Shown: positions 45,320 to 57,900 of the stretch, one piece after another | Layout: each line of letters begins with the position of its first letter | Position numbering within the stretch: the stretch's first letter is position 1 | NCBI GenBank assembly: GCA_003049485.1 | Contig: PYST01000030.1 | Location: forward strand, 69,164-133,163 | DNA: 64,000 bases | Reading direction: 5' to 3' | Source of the DNA: Ophioceras dolichostomum | Taxonomy: Eukaryota; Ascomycota; Sordariomycetes; Magnaporthales; Ophioceraceae | Made by a program: the position numbers and the translations under genes | Notes under the pieces: model-generated | Seen by the model: the letters and a program-made list of their open reading frames with translations, nothing else | Database searches by the model: none | What the model was told of the DNA's origin: nothing

Positions 45320-47137
45320 CGAAATGGGACAGAGTTTGCAGTTTGCAATTACGTCGTCGTTGACAGAGCAGTCTCTGTGCCAACCAAGTCCCAAGCATCT
45401 GGTTGGCCCACAGCTTTAAACTCCGACCCCAAGAGACCCTGGTCGGTATTTTGTACTAACGGAGTGGTTTACCTCCCGACATCCGATCTTCATTCACGTC
45501 AACCCAAACCACCTCAAGACTGAACATTGGCTCATCGTTCCCGGACAATCGGCAGTTCGGCGTGCCATCCATCGTCAAGCAGCTGAGCTGCCCAAATTCC
45601 AGACTGAAAGCGAAAGGGAAAAATATGGCTGCTCCTAGGGTTCCATCCCTCGGTGATAATGTCTAAAATTAAGCGTATTATCCCCGCCTCTCTCTCCCGG
45701 TCGCCGGCCAGTGGCCCCCGCCTTGCTACGTCAACACCCCAGAGAACTAGCTCTAGCTCTCCATGTTTCACGTTTCTCACCTCACCTTCATCGTCTTCAA
45801 AAACCAGGACTCAAGGTGATGATGGGCCGAATGAGAGAAAGCTTGCGTCGACGGAGAGTGGCTTAGCATGCGGTTGTCCTTCTTGTCACTGGACTGAGGG
45901 AGTGTCTAGTGCCGGCATTCCTACGGCGATTGGTGTACATACAATCGTTGCCCCTCAATTCTCTGTCAAGGTCGGACACTATGGAGCTCGAGAAACACGG
46001 CATGTGTGGCTGATCGATCCCGCCCTCGCAGCCCTGCCGTTTACTCGTGTGCAACCCACACTACCCCCTCCCCTGCACGGAGCTGAGCCCATTCGCTGAT
46101 CGGATATCTGGGTTTGGGGAATGTCCGACGACCACCCCCATCGAGCTTAGCTTAGCTCACTTCTTAGTGGTTTGCTACGTAGCCTTGCTGTAAGTCTAGT
46201 GCGAAGCCTGAGAGTCTCGGTCCCGGGACGAGGATCTGTCGTACCAGTCGTCGTCGTCGCTCCATGCAGCTGCGCAGCTGTGCAGCAGCTCGCGGCACGA
46301 AGCTGGCAGTCACTTGTTTCACTTTGACTGCCTGCTATACTTACGACCTACCACCACTCAGTTATGCTGTACTGTATTGCCCAACAGGCAGAGAGGGACT
46401 GCCCTCCCTGCCCACTACCTCCCCACCCTCCTCGGCCAGAAAAAAACATGCCGAAGAAGCAAAAAGGAAGACTTCCGCCGAGTTGTCGGTTCTCCGCGCC
46501 TCCGCCACCACCTCCACCACCAGGACACCCCTTCCTCTTCAGCCGCCATCCAGCCAAGCCATCGCCCAAACGCCGTGCTTCTCCTCACTCAGTTACCCAA
46601 AGAAGTCTTACAAACGTCATGCAAGGCCGCGCGGCAAGATGCGTCTGGTCCTCACCCAGACCTGGGTCCTGTGATGATGATGGGCTGGCTTCCGCTCCCA
46701 CTCATGTACACACCCTCGTGGCGTCAAGTGAGCGACAAAGTTAAAGAAGAATAAAAAAATCCGAGGGTATAAGACGGACAGCGACCGCGCGCTGTCTTGG
46801 CCCGTCCATCCACCTCGGTCCCGTCTTTCCACGCTTGGCATGCAACTCTCTCCTCCTCCTCATCGTCCATTCTCCTCTCATATACCCTACCCTACATACA
46901 TGCCACATACACTTCCCTTCCGTCCATCGTTCCGCTTTCGTACTTCGTCTCAAAGCGTCCGTTAAAATCTCACGGGGTTGACGTATACATACCATCATAA
47001 GTCGAATCGTTCGTTCGTTTGTTCCGTCGCCCGTCCGTGAGCTAAAGGGATCGCCAAACGCCCTCATATCCGTCTTATACTATTTATGTAATAGGTTCAT
47101 GACGGAATAAACGATCTCGGATCTGGAGAGATCTCCC

Positions 47138-47144
47138 TATATAT
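47138..47144 (+). promoter_or_regulatory. TATA-like element upstream of the GPI-protein gene
   Basis: TATATAT lies about 190 bp before ATG 47331. The leader that follows is CA-rich and free of G, as is common for highly expressed fungal genes. Function is inferred from position. Confidence 0.4.
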
Positions 47145-47330
47145 CTGCACATCTTTCCACCTCCCTGGACGTTATTCCGACACCCAGGATCATCTTCAGC
47201 CCTGCATTGCTTCACCACGCACTGCATAGCAATATCTACTTCATTTACACACATTTCATCCGACCAACAAGCATAAGCGATACACTCAACAACACACTCA
47301 AACAACACTCACAAACACAAAAAAGAAAAC

Positions 47331-48223
47331 ATGAAGACCAGCCAAGTTGTTGCCGTCCTGGCCTCCTCGGCCGGGGCTAACGCCCAATGGTGGGGTGGCG
47401 CCGCTGGATGTGCTGTAAGTCACACACACTCTCTCACTTGGCTTTCCTTACCTACTACCTACACTCTTTATCCACCACACACATCACTGACTCTCTTATA
47501 ACATAGGCATCCTGCATGACCTCCTACTGGAACAACCCCACAGACTGGCCCTCCGCAGCCGCCATCTGCGCGACGGCAACCCCCACCGTCGCCGCCTGCA
47601 TCTCCTCCGCCTGCGGCGCGACGCCCACGGCCTGGGCGTCCTTCTCCTCCGTCTCCAGCAGCCTCTGCTCGCAGTACTCCTCCTGCACCGCCAGCGGCGG
47701 CGCCTCCGCGGTCCGCACCCTGACGGCCGGCGCGGACGGCGGCTGGGGCGGGCCCGGCGGGCACGGCGGCGGCTGGTGGGGGTACGGCCCGCCCGACGGC
47801 GACAAGTGGAAGTCGTCCATGTCCAACGGTTTCTGGAATGGTAACAGCAAGAGGGACTGGCCCGCCACGTACACGTCCGGCCAGGTCTACACCGTCACGG
47901 GCTGCGACTGGAACGGCGCGAGCGGGTGGGGGTGGGGAGGGCAGGGGCCCTTCGGATGGGGCGCCGGATGGACGGCCGTGGCGACGAGCACGGCGACCGT
48001 CACGAGGACGGGCGTGAGCGGCGCGAGCACGTTCACGACGACGGGGCCGGTCACGATCGGTGTTGTGGTGAGCGGGAGCGTGACGTCCACGGCGACGCTG
48101 GGCTTCGTGAACGCCGCGGCGACTACGGGCAATGCTGCGCCCGGTGGCCGGAGCAACGCTGCCGGCGTTAAGGCTATGGGCGCTATGCTGGGCGGTGTTG
48201 TTGGTGTTGCTGCCCTGCTGTAA
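47331..48223 (+). CDS. Small secreted Cys-rich, Gly/Trp-rich protein, probably GPI-anchored
   Basis: No named family is recognised. Exons 47331-47414 and 47507-48223, intron 47415-47506 (92 nt), 266 aa. Residues 1-19 (MKTSQVVAVLASSAGANAQ) form a signal peptide. A Cys-rich domain follows: seven Cys between about residues 27 and 90 in the order AGC, ASC, AIC, AAC, SAC, SLC, SSC, which recalls small CFEM-like or other fungal eight-Cys surface domains but lacks the CFEM spacing. A Gly/Trp-rich centre (GGWGGPGGHGGGWWGYG) precedes a Thr/Ser-rich stalk (TSTATVTRTGVSG). The C-terminus, small residues then a hydrophobic GAMLGGVVGVAALL, fits GPI attachment. It likely sits at the plasma membrane or wall. 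It converges on the WSC gene. Confidence 0.8.
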
Positions 48224-48815
48224 ATTCGCAATTCTCGTTCCACACATCTCCTCTCTTTGGGTGGGGAAGCCTGGGATTTTGTTTTACTCCCTGCTGTTTG
48301 ATGGGCTGAGCTGAGCTTCCTTTTCTTTCCTTTCCTTTCTCTCTCTCCCCTATTTATTACACAGCATACGGGGAATAGGTGGGTGTTGGGGCGGATATTG
48401 ACGGGTTATCGTTATGACATTCCTTAAAAATACCACAGCGACATGTATAGAGGAGGCACCAGCATCATCACACTTTGCATTTCCATGGAAGGGGTCGGAT
48501 GGTGGTGGTGGTGGTGGACTTTTTTTCACTTCTTGTCTTCTTTGATCATTCTTGCGATCCTTGTTTTCTCCTCTACCTAATCCAGGGGGCGACGAGTGGC
48601 TCTGCTTGTATGCCCGTACTTTAGGGTCATCAGTAACAAATTGTTCCTTTTTTTTGAACTATCACAGGAAAAGATTGCTTTAATTCCACAGAAAATTGAA
48701 CTTAAGAAGGAAATAAGAAATCCGGATGTAGAAATACATGTCGACGAAGCGGTCCCAGGTGCCTTCTACCACAATCCATCTATCCCTCCCTCCAGCCAAC
48801 TACCATTACGCCCAC
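48224..48815. other. 592-bp convergent intergenic region
   Basis: This holds the 3' flanks of the GPI-protein gene (plus) and the WSC gene (minus). It contains CT-rich tracts, a (GGT)n run at 48501-48517 and an A/T-rich middle. No gene is supported. Confidence 0.6.
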
Positions 48816-50893
48816 TCAAAGCATCCCACCGCGAGTATGGTACTTATCCCAAATCGGTAGCACAGAAGGCTCATGGTCCACCGCCGACACAGGCATGGCC
48901 GTTGTAGCTCCTCTACCTCCTCCTGTACTCGGTTTACTCCCGCCGCCACCAGCGGCCTTCACGACCTTCAGCGGCTCCGGCACCAAGTCCTCATCAACTT
49001 CAGCCTCGTCCACCTTCCCGATCCTCACCCCTCCATAGCCCCCCGCGATGCTCGACCTGCGCTTCGACTTGCCGTCTGCCATACCCGTACCCGCGCTGAC
49101 GCCGCCGCTTCCAGCAGGCGGGAACGGCGTGTTCAACCTCCGGCTATGCCACGCGCGGTCGCTGAGCCCGGATCCGGCGGACGCGGACGCTGACGCTGTG
49201 GGGGCCGGCGCTGAGGGCATCATGAGGAGGTGCGCTGGGATGGTGGGCGAGTCGTCTTCTTCTGCCGCACCGTCACCGTCCGGGAAGAAGATGCTGGTGC
49301 CGACTGTTGTGGCGGCGGTGGGTGGTGAGGAGAGGGAGGGGGATGAGGACCATGCGTTGTGGTGCAGTACCGCGATGGAGCCGGCACAGTATAGCTGATA
49401 CTGCTGCTGCTGCTTTGTCTGCGTCTGCGTCTGGGGTTGGCGAGATGAGAGGGCCGGGTGCTGGATCGACGAAGTCGCTGCCATCGTAATGCCAGCTGCT
49501 GTAGTTGTGCCGCCGATTGCGTTATTGTGAGTGGCGGGGGAGGAGCCCCAAGGCCCAGGAGTCAGGGGCGAGACGACGAGCGATGCGCGCCTGGACTGGT
49601 CGCTGAAGAAGCGCTCGCGGGTCGGCGTGTTGAGGGGCGAGAAGCGGCCGTCGGCGATGATGGTGTCGAACTTGGCCCAGTCGGCGGGTTTGGTGCTCGA
49701 CGTGCGGCGGTGACGGAGCATGGTCGTCTCCGTGATCGGTCCTGTGCCCGAGCCGGGGGGACGCCGCCGACTTGCGGTTGTGAGTGTGGTGGGGGTCTGC
49801 ACTGGCACGGCGAGCACCGGAGGGGCGTGCACTTCGAAGGCGTGGGCGGCGCCGGCGCGGAGGAGTTCGGCTTCTGTCGCTGCCGCCGTGCCGCCGCTGT
49901 TAATGCTGAGCCCGTCGCTCGTGTCGGTGGTGTGGATCGTCACTAGCGTGCACGGCGACGACGGCTCGCTGCCCTCAGCCATTGCCGCTGCTGCCATGGC
50001 TGGCGTGACCCCATGGCCGAAGATGACGTCGGGCTTGCCGCGGTACTGCTGCCTTGCGCTAGAGGCCCCCACGGCTGCTCCCTTTTTTCCAGTGGCCGAC
50101 TTTGCGGACGGCCTGTAGCGGCGGACGTAGTACCACCATCCAAATATGACCAAGGCGGATAGCGCGGCCAAGCCGGCGAGAGAGCCGAGGGTCACGGCGG
50201 CAGCCGGTGCAGGCTGAGGAGGCTCCGGTAAGTCCTGTATTTCTCCGGGATCACCGCCTCCTTTGAGAAAGTCTTTGGCCTTGTCGGATAGAGCGTACAG
50301 CACGATGTGCTTGTTCCCGCCGCATGCGACGTCCGCTTTGCCCGCGCATGGCGTTGAGCAGTTGCTTGCCTCGACAGACACGACCGCTGAAGACACGCTC
50401 GACCCGCAGAAGCAATCCCTGTTTGTCATGCATGCCAAAGTTTTGCTGTTAGGCCCTAGTCATCGTGCCTTGTGTGGGGTAATTTGTGTCCTCTCCAGGA
50501 GTTATGTCCATACCTTCCCGAGCTAAGGACCACAAATTCATACGGTTTCCCATCGGTCGATTTCGCGCCGAGACATGCCTCCAGGCACATCTCCGGGGTG
50601 AGGTCGTTCGACCTCGTAGCGTTCAAAGGCATTGTGAAGTCACGGTCCAGGCTCTTTTCTGATCCTGACCAGGTGTAGCAGCCCTCGAGGCTGTAGCCCT
50701 CATGCTTGGCGACGAGCGTCGGCTTGGAGTCGAACGAAGCCACGGTAACGGTCCGGGTGAGAAGTGTCGTCGTTGATGTGGTCAACGCTCCCTCTTGTGT
50801 CTGTGTTTGTGCTCTCGTAACATGGCTAGATAGGAGTAGGCTTAGGGTATGCAGGGCCCTGAGGCACCATGGGCGAGATCGGCATTCGATCAT
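48816..50893 (-). CDS. WSC-domain single-pass membrane protein (cell-wall stress sensor type)
   Basis: WSC proteins sense cell-wall stress and signal through Rho1 in yeast; for this paralogue the role is inferred. Exons (minus): 50893-50514 and 50445-48816; intron 50513-50446 (68 nt); 669 aa. The frame is open farther upstream, but the first ATG is at 50893. A signal-like hydrophobic stretch (LRALHTLSLLLSSHV) is followed by a Thr-rich segment and the WSC domain from about residue 65 to 175: GCYTWSGS, TPEMCLEACLG, YEFVVLSSGSKTLACMTNRD then CFCGSS, and ADVACGGNKHIVLYAL. Spliced exons restore an unbroken domain. One transmembrane helix lies at about 208-233 (LGSLAGLAALSALVIFGWWY) and is followed by a basic stop-transfer RRYR and a long, disordered Ser/Thr/Pro-rich cytoplasmic tail with many S/T-P sites. 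Confidence 0.88.
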
Positions 50894-52612
50894 ATCTCCA
50901 GTCGGCAACAACAGCAACAGGGACCACTTCGAGAATGCGTGTCATCTTGAGATACCTTCCGGGGAAACTTCCCGTCGTCTTCGCCATCGAAACAGGTCCT
51001 CAACTATGAGCTCGGAAACGACAAAGAGGTGAGGGTGGGTAGGTAGGTGAACAAAGGGGGCTCCTCGAATGCGGTCATGAAAGCCGAATTCGTCCACTTG
51101 GCGGCTGCACCAATTGTTCAACCTTCTCACAAAGAAGATATTTCAGGTTTGGATCAAGGCATCCACACCTAGAGCACTCTCTCTGGGGGTATTGTCCTTG
51201 CATAGCGGCTGTACCGGTCTGCGATTCTCTTCCTAGCTCTAAGCGTGGAGTAGGTTTTGGTGACTGGTACACTAGTACCTTCAGGTGGAGCCAGAAAATG
51301 AGGGGAAAGGGCGGGAAAGAATATCGAGAAGAATTTGGAGAGAAGCCCTCGAGAATCGGGAAGTATGTGAGACGTTGGGTTGCTAGAGGAGGCTCTAGTA
51401 TTCAGCCCAACATTCCAAGACTCGGTCCCTGAGCCACACAACTCCCCAGCACCGTGGTGGCCAGTCCTCATACAAAGATTTGAAGGTTGGCCAGAGCACC
51501 ATGTAACCTACACAATTTGGTGGGCTCTTTGCCTTGCATCGCCTGAGTCCTTCCTGTTCATTTGAAAAGTAGGTCAACGAGTCCATCATCTCGGACTCCA
51601 GTTCCTGAGAGCTGCCCACTGCTCTAGGAGTGTCGAGACGTTCTCATCAGGCGCCGTTCTGGATTGCAATCTGGGGGCATGTAATTCGTAGGCGAGAAGC
51701 TCTGCGGAGTCCAGTCCTTGTCGACGAGGAGGCGGTCAAGATCGACCGTGGCTCGAACCAGAGTGGGAGCGAGAGAGTGCTGCTGGTGCGACCAGCCTTC
51801 GTTGTCTGACTTCCGTGGGCGGGCCCTTGGTGCGTGGATAACGGGGAACGCACTTCCTTTATAAGATACCAAAGATGTCGGATTGGATTTTTATGGCCAT
51901 ACTTTTGGCGTGCTCAGGAGCGGATTGGGCAGCATAAAAGGGCGGAATTCTCCCATTCTTATCGTGATATGGTAGCATCCCAAGGACGGGGACGATCTGT
52001 TGTTTTATAGCGTATGATAGGTCATCCGGCATATACCTTTTCTCCGTTCGCGTATGTACTCGAGTCATCATCCCTGGACGGATATGACAGCTGCAGAGCA
52101 GGACGCAAAGCTAAGCGAGTGTGCGCCCTGAGCTGTGATATGTGGTATCCTCCCGCATTCATCCATCTATACGGGGATGGAGGTCGTCGCCGGCGCCAAA
52201 ACGGGAAGTCGGCCATTGGCCATCCTTGAAGGGGTGCACGCGATCGATCGGTCAAGTTGCAGGGGCAAAAAATTGGCCATCAGATAAGGGTTCTCTCATG
52301 TGCTCATATTTGCTCTGGTTTTATGTCTGTCACTTGCTTGCCGTCAGCAATGGCAGCCGCCAGCAGCAAGGGGCGTGCCGTTGGGTGGCGTTCTCTCAGT
52401 GTCCCGATCGATCACGGTCCGTATGTGTGTGTAGTGGAATGTGTGCGTGTGTGTAAAGTGTCAAAGTCATCAAAAATGATACGCAAAGAGATAGAGATGA
52501 TAGGCGTGTTGCCGTCGGACAGGCCCTTGCCGCTTTTCATTGTTGTTATCCGTCCTCCACGCTCTTGTCTTCGCGTCCCCGGACCCAAGACTCGCCCAAG
52601 AGATATATACCT

Positions 52613-52637
52613 AGATAGATGATAGATCTATCTATCT
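52613..52637. promoter_or_regulatory. Palindromic cluster of GATA-factor motifs
   Basis: Within 25 bp there are four matches to HGATAR: AGATAG at 52613, TGATAG at 52620, and AGATAG on the minus strand at 52628-52633 and 52632-52637. They flank an exact inverted core GATAGATCTATC. A GGATAG follows at 52642. AreA/NIT2 factors bind paired GATA sites, so this is a candidate site for AreA or another GATA factor, though it could also be a simple GATA microsatellite. It lies 7 kb from areA and 1.7 kb from the WSC start. Confidence 0.4.
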
Positions 52638-54892
52638 GATCGGATAGCAAAGCCACCGTTCAAGCCAGCCACTGTCCCATCATCGTGCCGATAAATTTCG
52701 CAATGGGGTCACGCCACCTGCCAGATCGGCGTGTCTTGACTGGGTGATGTGGAGTGGGAAGCGAAGGCGTGGGTAAAAGAAAGGGTGAAAGCTGGTATGG
52801 TTGGCGTGCTGGTCCAGAGATCAGAGATAAGAGATTTCCCATTTTTAAGGGGTAATGAGATGAACTCGTTCGGCTGAGACTTCTCAGTGCCTCCCTCACT
52901 GGGCTGTTTATATATAGAGCCTTTGTCCCCGCGTTTTTGACTAGGGGTTACTTGCCTTGAAGTGCATGACGCATCTTGTTCATTTACATACACATGCTTC
53001 AAACCATTTTGTATGTGTAAGTGATGCGAGGCTTCGATGGCGAATGGATCCCAACGACGCCGAATCCCGTCCTCATCCCTTGCGAACGAACGAACGAAAG
53101 AGTCGAACTCCATGCAGGCTATCAAGCCGGTCAAGAAGGAGGAGGAGAACGGCAGCAGCACATGACAGCTGGTGAGCTTGATGGGAAGAAGCAGGGCGAG
53201 GCAGAAACGATCCGAGCGAACGAACCCATCCCCTTCTCGACGAATTTTTTCATCATGCGATGATTCGAGTTTGGCGGACGATCGACGAGACAAGCCCCAG
53301 CCCCGGGGCTCCCACTTCCGTCGTCTTGTCTTACACGTCGACCGGCCTCCTTTTCCCCACGCTTTCCTCCTCAATTCTCGCCTTTCCCCCCGCGCGCCAT
53401 TGACGTCCCGCCTCCCTCAGAACCATGTCACAAACAGTCCTCCTTCATCGTCTGGACGGATTGCTCGGATGGATGACGGACATCCCACGCCCAGAGCGGA
53501 GGAAGCGGCAGCGCAACTGTCGCGAGTGGGATTGGAAGTTCGCCCGCGTCGAGACGCTCTCGATTCCAGCTGGACATGGCTTGTTGCTGAGCCTGAACCA
53601 GACAGGCAGGGGTGGAGAAACACTCGAGGTGTTGTGGCCAGGGTGGTGGGCCACACTCCCACCTGCTCCCACCCATGAAGGCATGGAGGGAGGGGCTACC
53701 CCACGTCGCCACGGCCAATGGTTCCGCGGGGTTGCGTCTCATCTCCACTGGCGGAATTGGAGTTGCAGTGCCCCCCCACGCCCAGCCATCCCGCCTATGG
53801 GTTCTCCACAGCCAGTCCGATCCGCGGTTCTCCCATTCGAATTCTCGGCCACAGTCCTCTCCCGTCTTCTTTGTTCGCCCGATTAATCCCGCAGTGAGCA
53901 GCGAGAGCGAGTCAGTGAGTGTGAGCGAGTCTGCGCAGGTCTTGTCTCGTCGCCGTCTCCGGCAGCGCTATGCTCCGCTGTTCTGCTGTGCTGCTCCATC
54001 CCAACCTCCTCTTCGCTTCGTCGCTCCGTCGCCTCGTCGCCGCGCCTTTCGACGAAATCGCTCTGGAGGCGCGGGGGTGAAAGAGAGGAGAAAATATCGG
54101 AGACGACGGGGAAGGCTGTCGTCATTGGAAACGCAGCGAGAATTACAAACAACTGCACAGGCAGTTGTGCGTAGTTGTAGGCTGGAGAGGAGGAGGAGCG
54201 ACACGCGCTTGGTCGCGAGCCGACCTCCTCTTTACGAGGTCAGTACCAGCAGCAGCCTGAACAGCCGTGTGATCCTTTTTTTGTCCCCTCCCCTCCTCCT
54301 AGCGGGACGAGCGGAAGAGCATAGTGGTTCATCCGCCACACCGCCTGCCTTCACGACTTAACAGCGAGAAGAGTCTCATATTCCCTCCTTCCTCGGCCGT
54401 CGTACCGTGGCGCTTGAGTTTTTGTCTTTTTCGATTACAATTGTTTCGTGACCATTTTCTTGGTAAGGCTTCTCAGAAAACCTTCTTGTGAGACAAATCG
54501 GCGCGGGAAAAATCAAGATAGAAAATGAGGCATGTGATATATCCACCTACCCAATGTTGTTGGCTGTGAGGTTGGCCGGCTCATTCACTACAACCATTGA
54601 GAAAGACCCAGGATTCCCGCTCGCTGTCGACGATCAATTAACTGGTCGTGATTGGTCACCACACGACGATTCGTCCCATCCCATCTAAGTACCTAGTTCG
54701 TGCACAAAACCCCCCTACCTTCAGCAAGGCTGCCCGACATCGCAGTTCCTGACAAGGCGGTGAACCGGTCACAGGCTGTCAATGTCCCAATAGCAATTGG
54801 TTGTAAGTCCACGGAGCTCTCAGAAGCCGAGCCCAGCCGTTTCTCTCCGCGGCGATGCGGAGAGTGGGCGGGCCTGCGCGAAAATGTGCGTT

Positions 54893-54920
54893 CAGCAGCA
54901 GCAGCACCACCACCACCACC
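54893..54920. repeat. CAG/CAC trinucleotide repeat
   Basis: A short CAG run passes into a CAC run in intergenic DNA with no supported coding frame. Confidence 0.75.
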
Positions 54921-57900
54921 GTCATCGGATGTATGCGACGGGGAAACGAGGCCAAGACAAGATGCGAAGGGAGGACGTCGCCGGTTGTCGCAGCGGTGGA
55001 TATCTATAGATCCTGCCTCTTCGCCGGATCCGGCGGTTTTGCTTGTTGGAGACGACGGCGCGCATCGCTATTGGACGGCGCATTTGAGCCCGGCGTTGAC
55101 GCCAATGATCCACCATCTCATACCTTTTCCAGCTCCTCAGCCGCGTGTCCCCAGCGGCGATTTTCGTTTTCTTTTTTTTTTTCTCAAAGTGTTGCACCGA
55201 TGACTGGATGTACGCGGGATGCCGCCGGTACGACTAGTAACTTTGAATGGTAAAATCCCCGAAGATGGTGGGACTAAAGCATGGTGGAATCAGGGGTCAA
55301 GAAGTCGAGACTTTCCTCTCGTATTGTTGTAAGCCCTCGAATACTCGTCGTCAGCAGAGATCAGGCAGGCCCTGTTTTGCCTCCCGGGAATATGCTAGCG
55401 TGAAGTCGGCACCACCGCCTCGGCTTCCACCTAGAATCCCGGGCCGCGGTAGGTCGTTGGGTAGGAAACGTTTGCGTCTTGAATACGGAATTTAACCCAA
55501 AATAAAAATGAAGGGGTTTAGGGGAAATTTGGGACATGACTCGGCAAAGGAAGGGAGAAAACAACGGTAACGATGGGCGATGACAGACACGCAAGTCGAG
55601 AGTCGAGAACGAGACGAGGGAACAATGATGGAAATAGGGAATGTCCGGGAATTCCCCGTCCTGGGTGGAGAGCAAGCGCAGGCGGGCTAGGCTACTCCGT
55701 ACTCTCCATGTAATTGGGAAAAGAAGAGAGGAAAAAAATGAGAAAAAATTGAGTGAGGACGCAAAGCAGGTTTTTCACGACGGGCTGTGGACGGCTAGGC
55801 CGATGATTCTCCCGAGGAGCGGCCACCAGTGGCCTCGCCATTTTCCATCAATTGGTTTTTTTTTCTTTTTTTTCTCGATGCACGAACGGGCAGCCGGTCG
55901 GTGTGGATCGTGTGTGTGCAGTGAGATGGGGAGGATGGGCAAGCAAGAGATGATGCGATGGGCCCATTGTTCATTGTGGATGGATGGCCCCAGCGCACCA
56001 AGCACTCTCAGCACGCAACCGAGTTCACACAGGCCTGGCAGGGAGCGCAGTGCGGTGGCAGCGCGGCCAATTATCCCCTCGAATTTTTTTCTGACTTTTT
56101 TTTTCTTTCTTCTTTGGTTCCATCGAGGCATCGACCCTCGTGCGCTGAGTGGGGGTCGCCCCCTGTCCACATGCAAGTGTTTTCTCTCCTAATTAATCCC
56201 TGCTCCGTAGCTGGTACTCGAGGGATACCCCCCCCGAGGCGCGAACCCGCATCCTCTTCCGGCTGGTGCATGCTCCTGCTCTTCTCTTTGACTCCACCTG
56301 AAACCCCTCATTGAGAGATGCATCCCATCAGCGGCAGGGAAGGAAAGCAACGCGGAAGCAAGTTGAGGGGTGGGATGGATAGCCGTTTTTGGGTTTCATT
56401 TTTGGAGAACGCCTTGAGAGTCTCCCGCAGTCTCCTTTCGATCAGACATTATTCGAAGCTTTCTGTCAACGCTTTTCTCTTCACCAATCACGAAGGGCTA
56501 TGATGTTCTTCCTGCCTGGGTTGGCTTGATGACTTTTATGTTTTTGTATTTCCCCCCGTTCTCTCCGCGAGTTCTCAGCGAGCTTCCCGCTTGCCGCCTG
56601 CATTGACCTGTGGTTCGTAAAGAAGGTGCGACATTATCTTCTTGTTTCTTCTTATTGCCGTCGGGAGAACTCCACAGCCACGCGATACAATTACTGGTGA
56701 TCCGATAATATCGACATATCTTGCGAACGTATCCGCTCGGTCCGGAATGACCAACTAAAGTATTTCGAGAGAAAGAAACGTCAGCTCCCACGGATTGTCA
56801 GTAGAGAAGAGGATGAAAGGAGGACAAGGAGGCTCATCTAAGCCTTTCTCTCAGTCTCTGTCTCATCCTTTCCTCATCTCTCATCTCTCCTGCCTGCACC
56901 ATTGTTCCCCCCCTTCCCGCCCTCGGTAGGGTGTTTATACGGCCGTCTTACAAACACCTCATATGGATGAAGTTGCAGGTACCCAGGGAGCGAGAGCTTT
57001 TTTAATTTCTGGCTCTTGCCGCACCGACTGTCCCAAAGTTGGAGTGTAACGGCAATAAATTCCTTAGAATTTGCCGTCTAAAACACTTTGGCCGCCAGGC
57101 CAGGTAGAGCGTGGGGGGACATTACTATTTGACGGCATGGGCCCGCTCCGGCCTGGAAAAAATATGAGGTGACACTGGCGGCTTGAGAGGGAGAGAAAGG
57201 TGCCTTTTCTAGCCGCGACTTTCCGAATCTGGACGAGTCCAGTCTCCAATTTTCGATCTAGTTTCATTGTCTACCACAGGAGATGCCCCTGGATCTCGAG
57301 CAAAAGTAAGTTTATAAGTGGTAAATAGGCAAAGGCTTGTACCTCGCTGATAGACTTCCATTCAACAGCCTCGTGCTTCTTCTACACTTGTCATGCCGTG
57401 AAAAGACCTTGAAAAGAATGCGCCAGCGGAGGAGCGGCCAAAAGGAATGGCTTGGCCGGCTAGCCGTCACCAAGGCTTGGTACACCCACCGTGGCACTTG
57501 AGAGGGCCTCCACTGTCAGTGCCAAAACCCTTGAGGTGAGTCCTTCAGGGTCCATCAACAACGTCATCCACTCCTAGCTGCGGATAATTGTACCTAGATT
57601 CATGATGTGTTGGTTGTAGCACAGCATGTACACGTCGTAGGTACGGGCTAGGTCTGGTTGTCCTTCTGGTTGTCCGGTTCAGGACAACCACCTACAGTTC
57701 AGGTAGTTCCTACTCGACGATTACACAGTGCTGTACGGAAGACTGTGATGTACTCCTGCTCCCATGCAAAATTGTCAATGCTCTCCTGCCGTCTAACCGC
57801 TCGACTTTGTTCCCTTTCCCCCATTCGCGTGGTTTCAAAGAAGGAGAGATTCACCGAACAAGCAACCGAGGCCACCTCGTCCCGAGTCAGCGAGAGTCCA

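Larger units (their letters stand above)
43489..47330. other. 3.8-kb interval between Dbf2 and the GPI-protein gene, no supported gene
   Basis: The frames seen are short and lack domains. T-rich 3' flank sequence follows Dbf2 to about 44,200. A 13-bp tandem duplication lies at 45294-45319. The last 250 bp contain a TATATAT element and an ACA/CAA-rich leader before ATG 47331. Confidence 0.5.

Noticed and set aside
53170..54361. Moderately GC-rich region with frames up to 249 codons
   Set aside because: The translations are low complexity (Arg/Ser/Pro) and no start, domain or intron pattern makes a gene model.
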